From Methanosarcinales archaeon (GTDB taxonomy: Archaea; Halobacteriota; Methanosarcinia; Methanosarcinales; Methanogasteraceae), in assembly GCA_030594905.1 (NCBI GenBank), contig JAUVEF010000092.1:1-5359 (forward strand): a DNA stretch of 5,359 nt, read 5' to 3'. Made by a program: the position numbers and the translations under genes. Within the stretch, counting starts at the first letter, position 1. Each line of letters begins with the position of its first letter. The notes beneath the pieces are model-generated. The model had not been told where the DNA came from. It did no database searches and was given only the letters and a program-made list of their open reading frames with translations. This document shows positions 5,157-5,359 of the stretch, one piece after another.

Positions 5157-5359
5157 CTAATTTAAGATAGGTAATTGGAAATAGAAAAATTCGTGCCACG
5201 TCCACAGGTGATCTGCTAATCCTTCCAACATTGCAGGGGATGTTCTTCTTTTGAACTCGTTTATGAAATTCCAATAGAATTGAAACACGTGGAGCGAACA
5301 TTCAAGCATCCGCTTCCGTTTCGAGAAACACTTTGTCTTCCGCACCAGCCTACCAGTTC
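5157..5359 (-). CDS. C-terminal part of an insertion-sequence transposase (partial)
   Basis: On the minus strand an open frame enters from beyond the window end and stops at TAG 5159-5157, giving about 67 residues here. The visible part reads RLVRKTKCFSKRKRMLE, then LHVFQFYWNFI, then TSPAMLEGLADHLWTWHEFF. From memory this resembles the C-terminal end of DDE-type transposases common in archaeal and bacterial insertion sequences. In these, a basic stretch, an aromatic FYWNF segment and a TPAM.EGL.DH.WTW.E motif follow the catalytic Glu region. The catalytic residues would lie outside the window, so I cannot tell whether the element is intact, nor name the IS family. A GTG at 5345 could be mistaken for the start, but conserved-looking residues (TGRL) continue upstream of it to the edge. 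The gene converges on tfb. Confidence 0.6.
   Translation of the reverse strand, partial: TGRLVRKTKCFSKRKRMLECSLHVFQFYWNFINEFKRRTSPAMLEGLADHLWTWHEFFYFQLPILN

Noticed and set aside
1..5359. CRISPR array or tandem repeat block
   Set aside because: No regularly spaced identical repeats of 20 bases or more were seen. The only repeated elements are short or imperfect.

Overview
The window looks like part of the chromosome of a euryarchaeon that carries the acetyl-CoA decarbonylase/synthase (ACDS) pathway, such as a methanogen, an anaerobic methane or alkane oxidiser, or an Archaeoglobus relative. Three genes support this: an archaeal-type CdhC with a complete A-cluster ligand set, an archaeal Gar1 followed by transcription factor B, and BRE/TATA promoters combined with Shine-Dalgarno sites. 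Base composition is moderate, with no halophile or thermophile extreme visible by eye. I lean towards the Methanosarcinia/Syntrophoarchaeia side of the Halobacteriota, but that is inference only.

Layout. Bases 1-192 hold the end, or possibly all, of a small two-helix membrane protein. Six bases later a YjbQ/UPF0047 family gene (199-618, TTG start) follows on the same strand. It converges with a tubulin/FtsZ-superfamily GTPase gene on the minus strand (666-1964). A 127-bp divergent promoter region separates that gene from cdhC (2092-3513), the acetyl-CoA synthase beta subunit, which stands here without its usual cdhA/B/D/E neighbours. About 290 bp without a convincing gene follows (3514-3804). 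It contains inverted and direct repeats that could fold as RNA, and ends in a strong BRE/TATA promoter. That promoter drives the gar1-tfb pair (3805-5046), followed by a hairpin with a weak T-tract. At the right edge, on the minus strand, is the C-terminal end of a transposase that continues beyond the window.

The genes do not form one pathway. gar1-tfb is a recurrent archaeal information-processing pair (RNA pseudouridylation and transcription initiation). cdhC is core C1/acetyl-CoA metabolism. The tubulin-like protein is presumably cytoskeletal or membrane-remodelling. The least ordinary features are the tubulin-like gene divergent from an orphan cdhC with repeated motifs between them, and the structured gap upstream of gar1. 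I see no CRISPR array, tRNA, rRNA or defence system, and nothing that I would call a clearly new multi-gene system.
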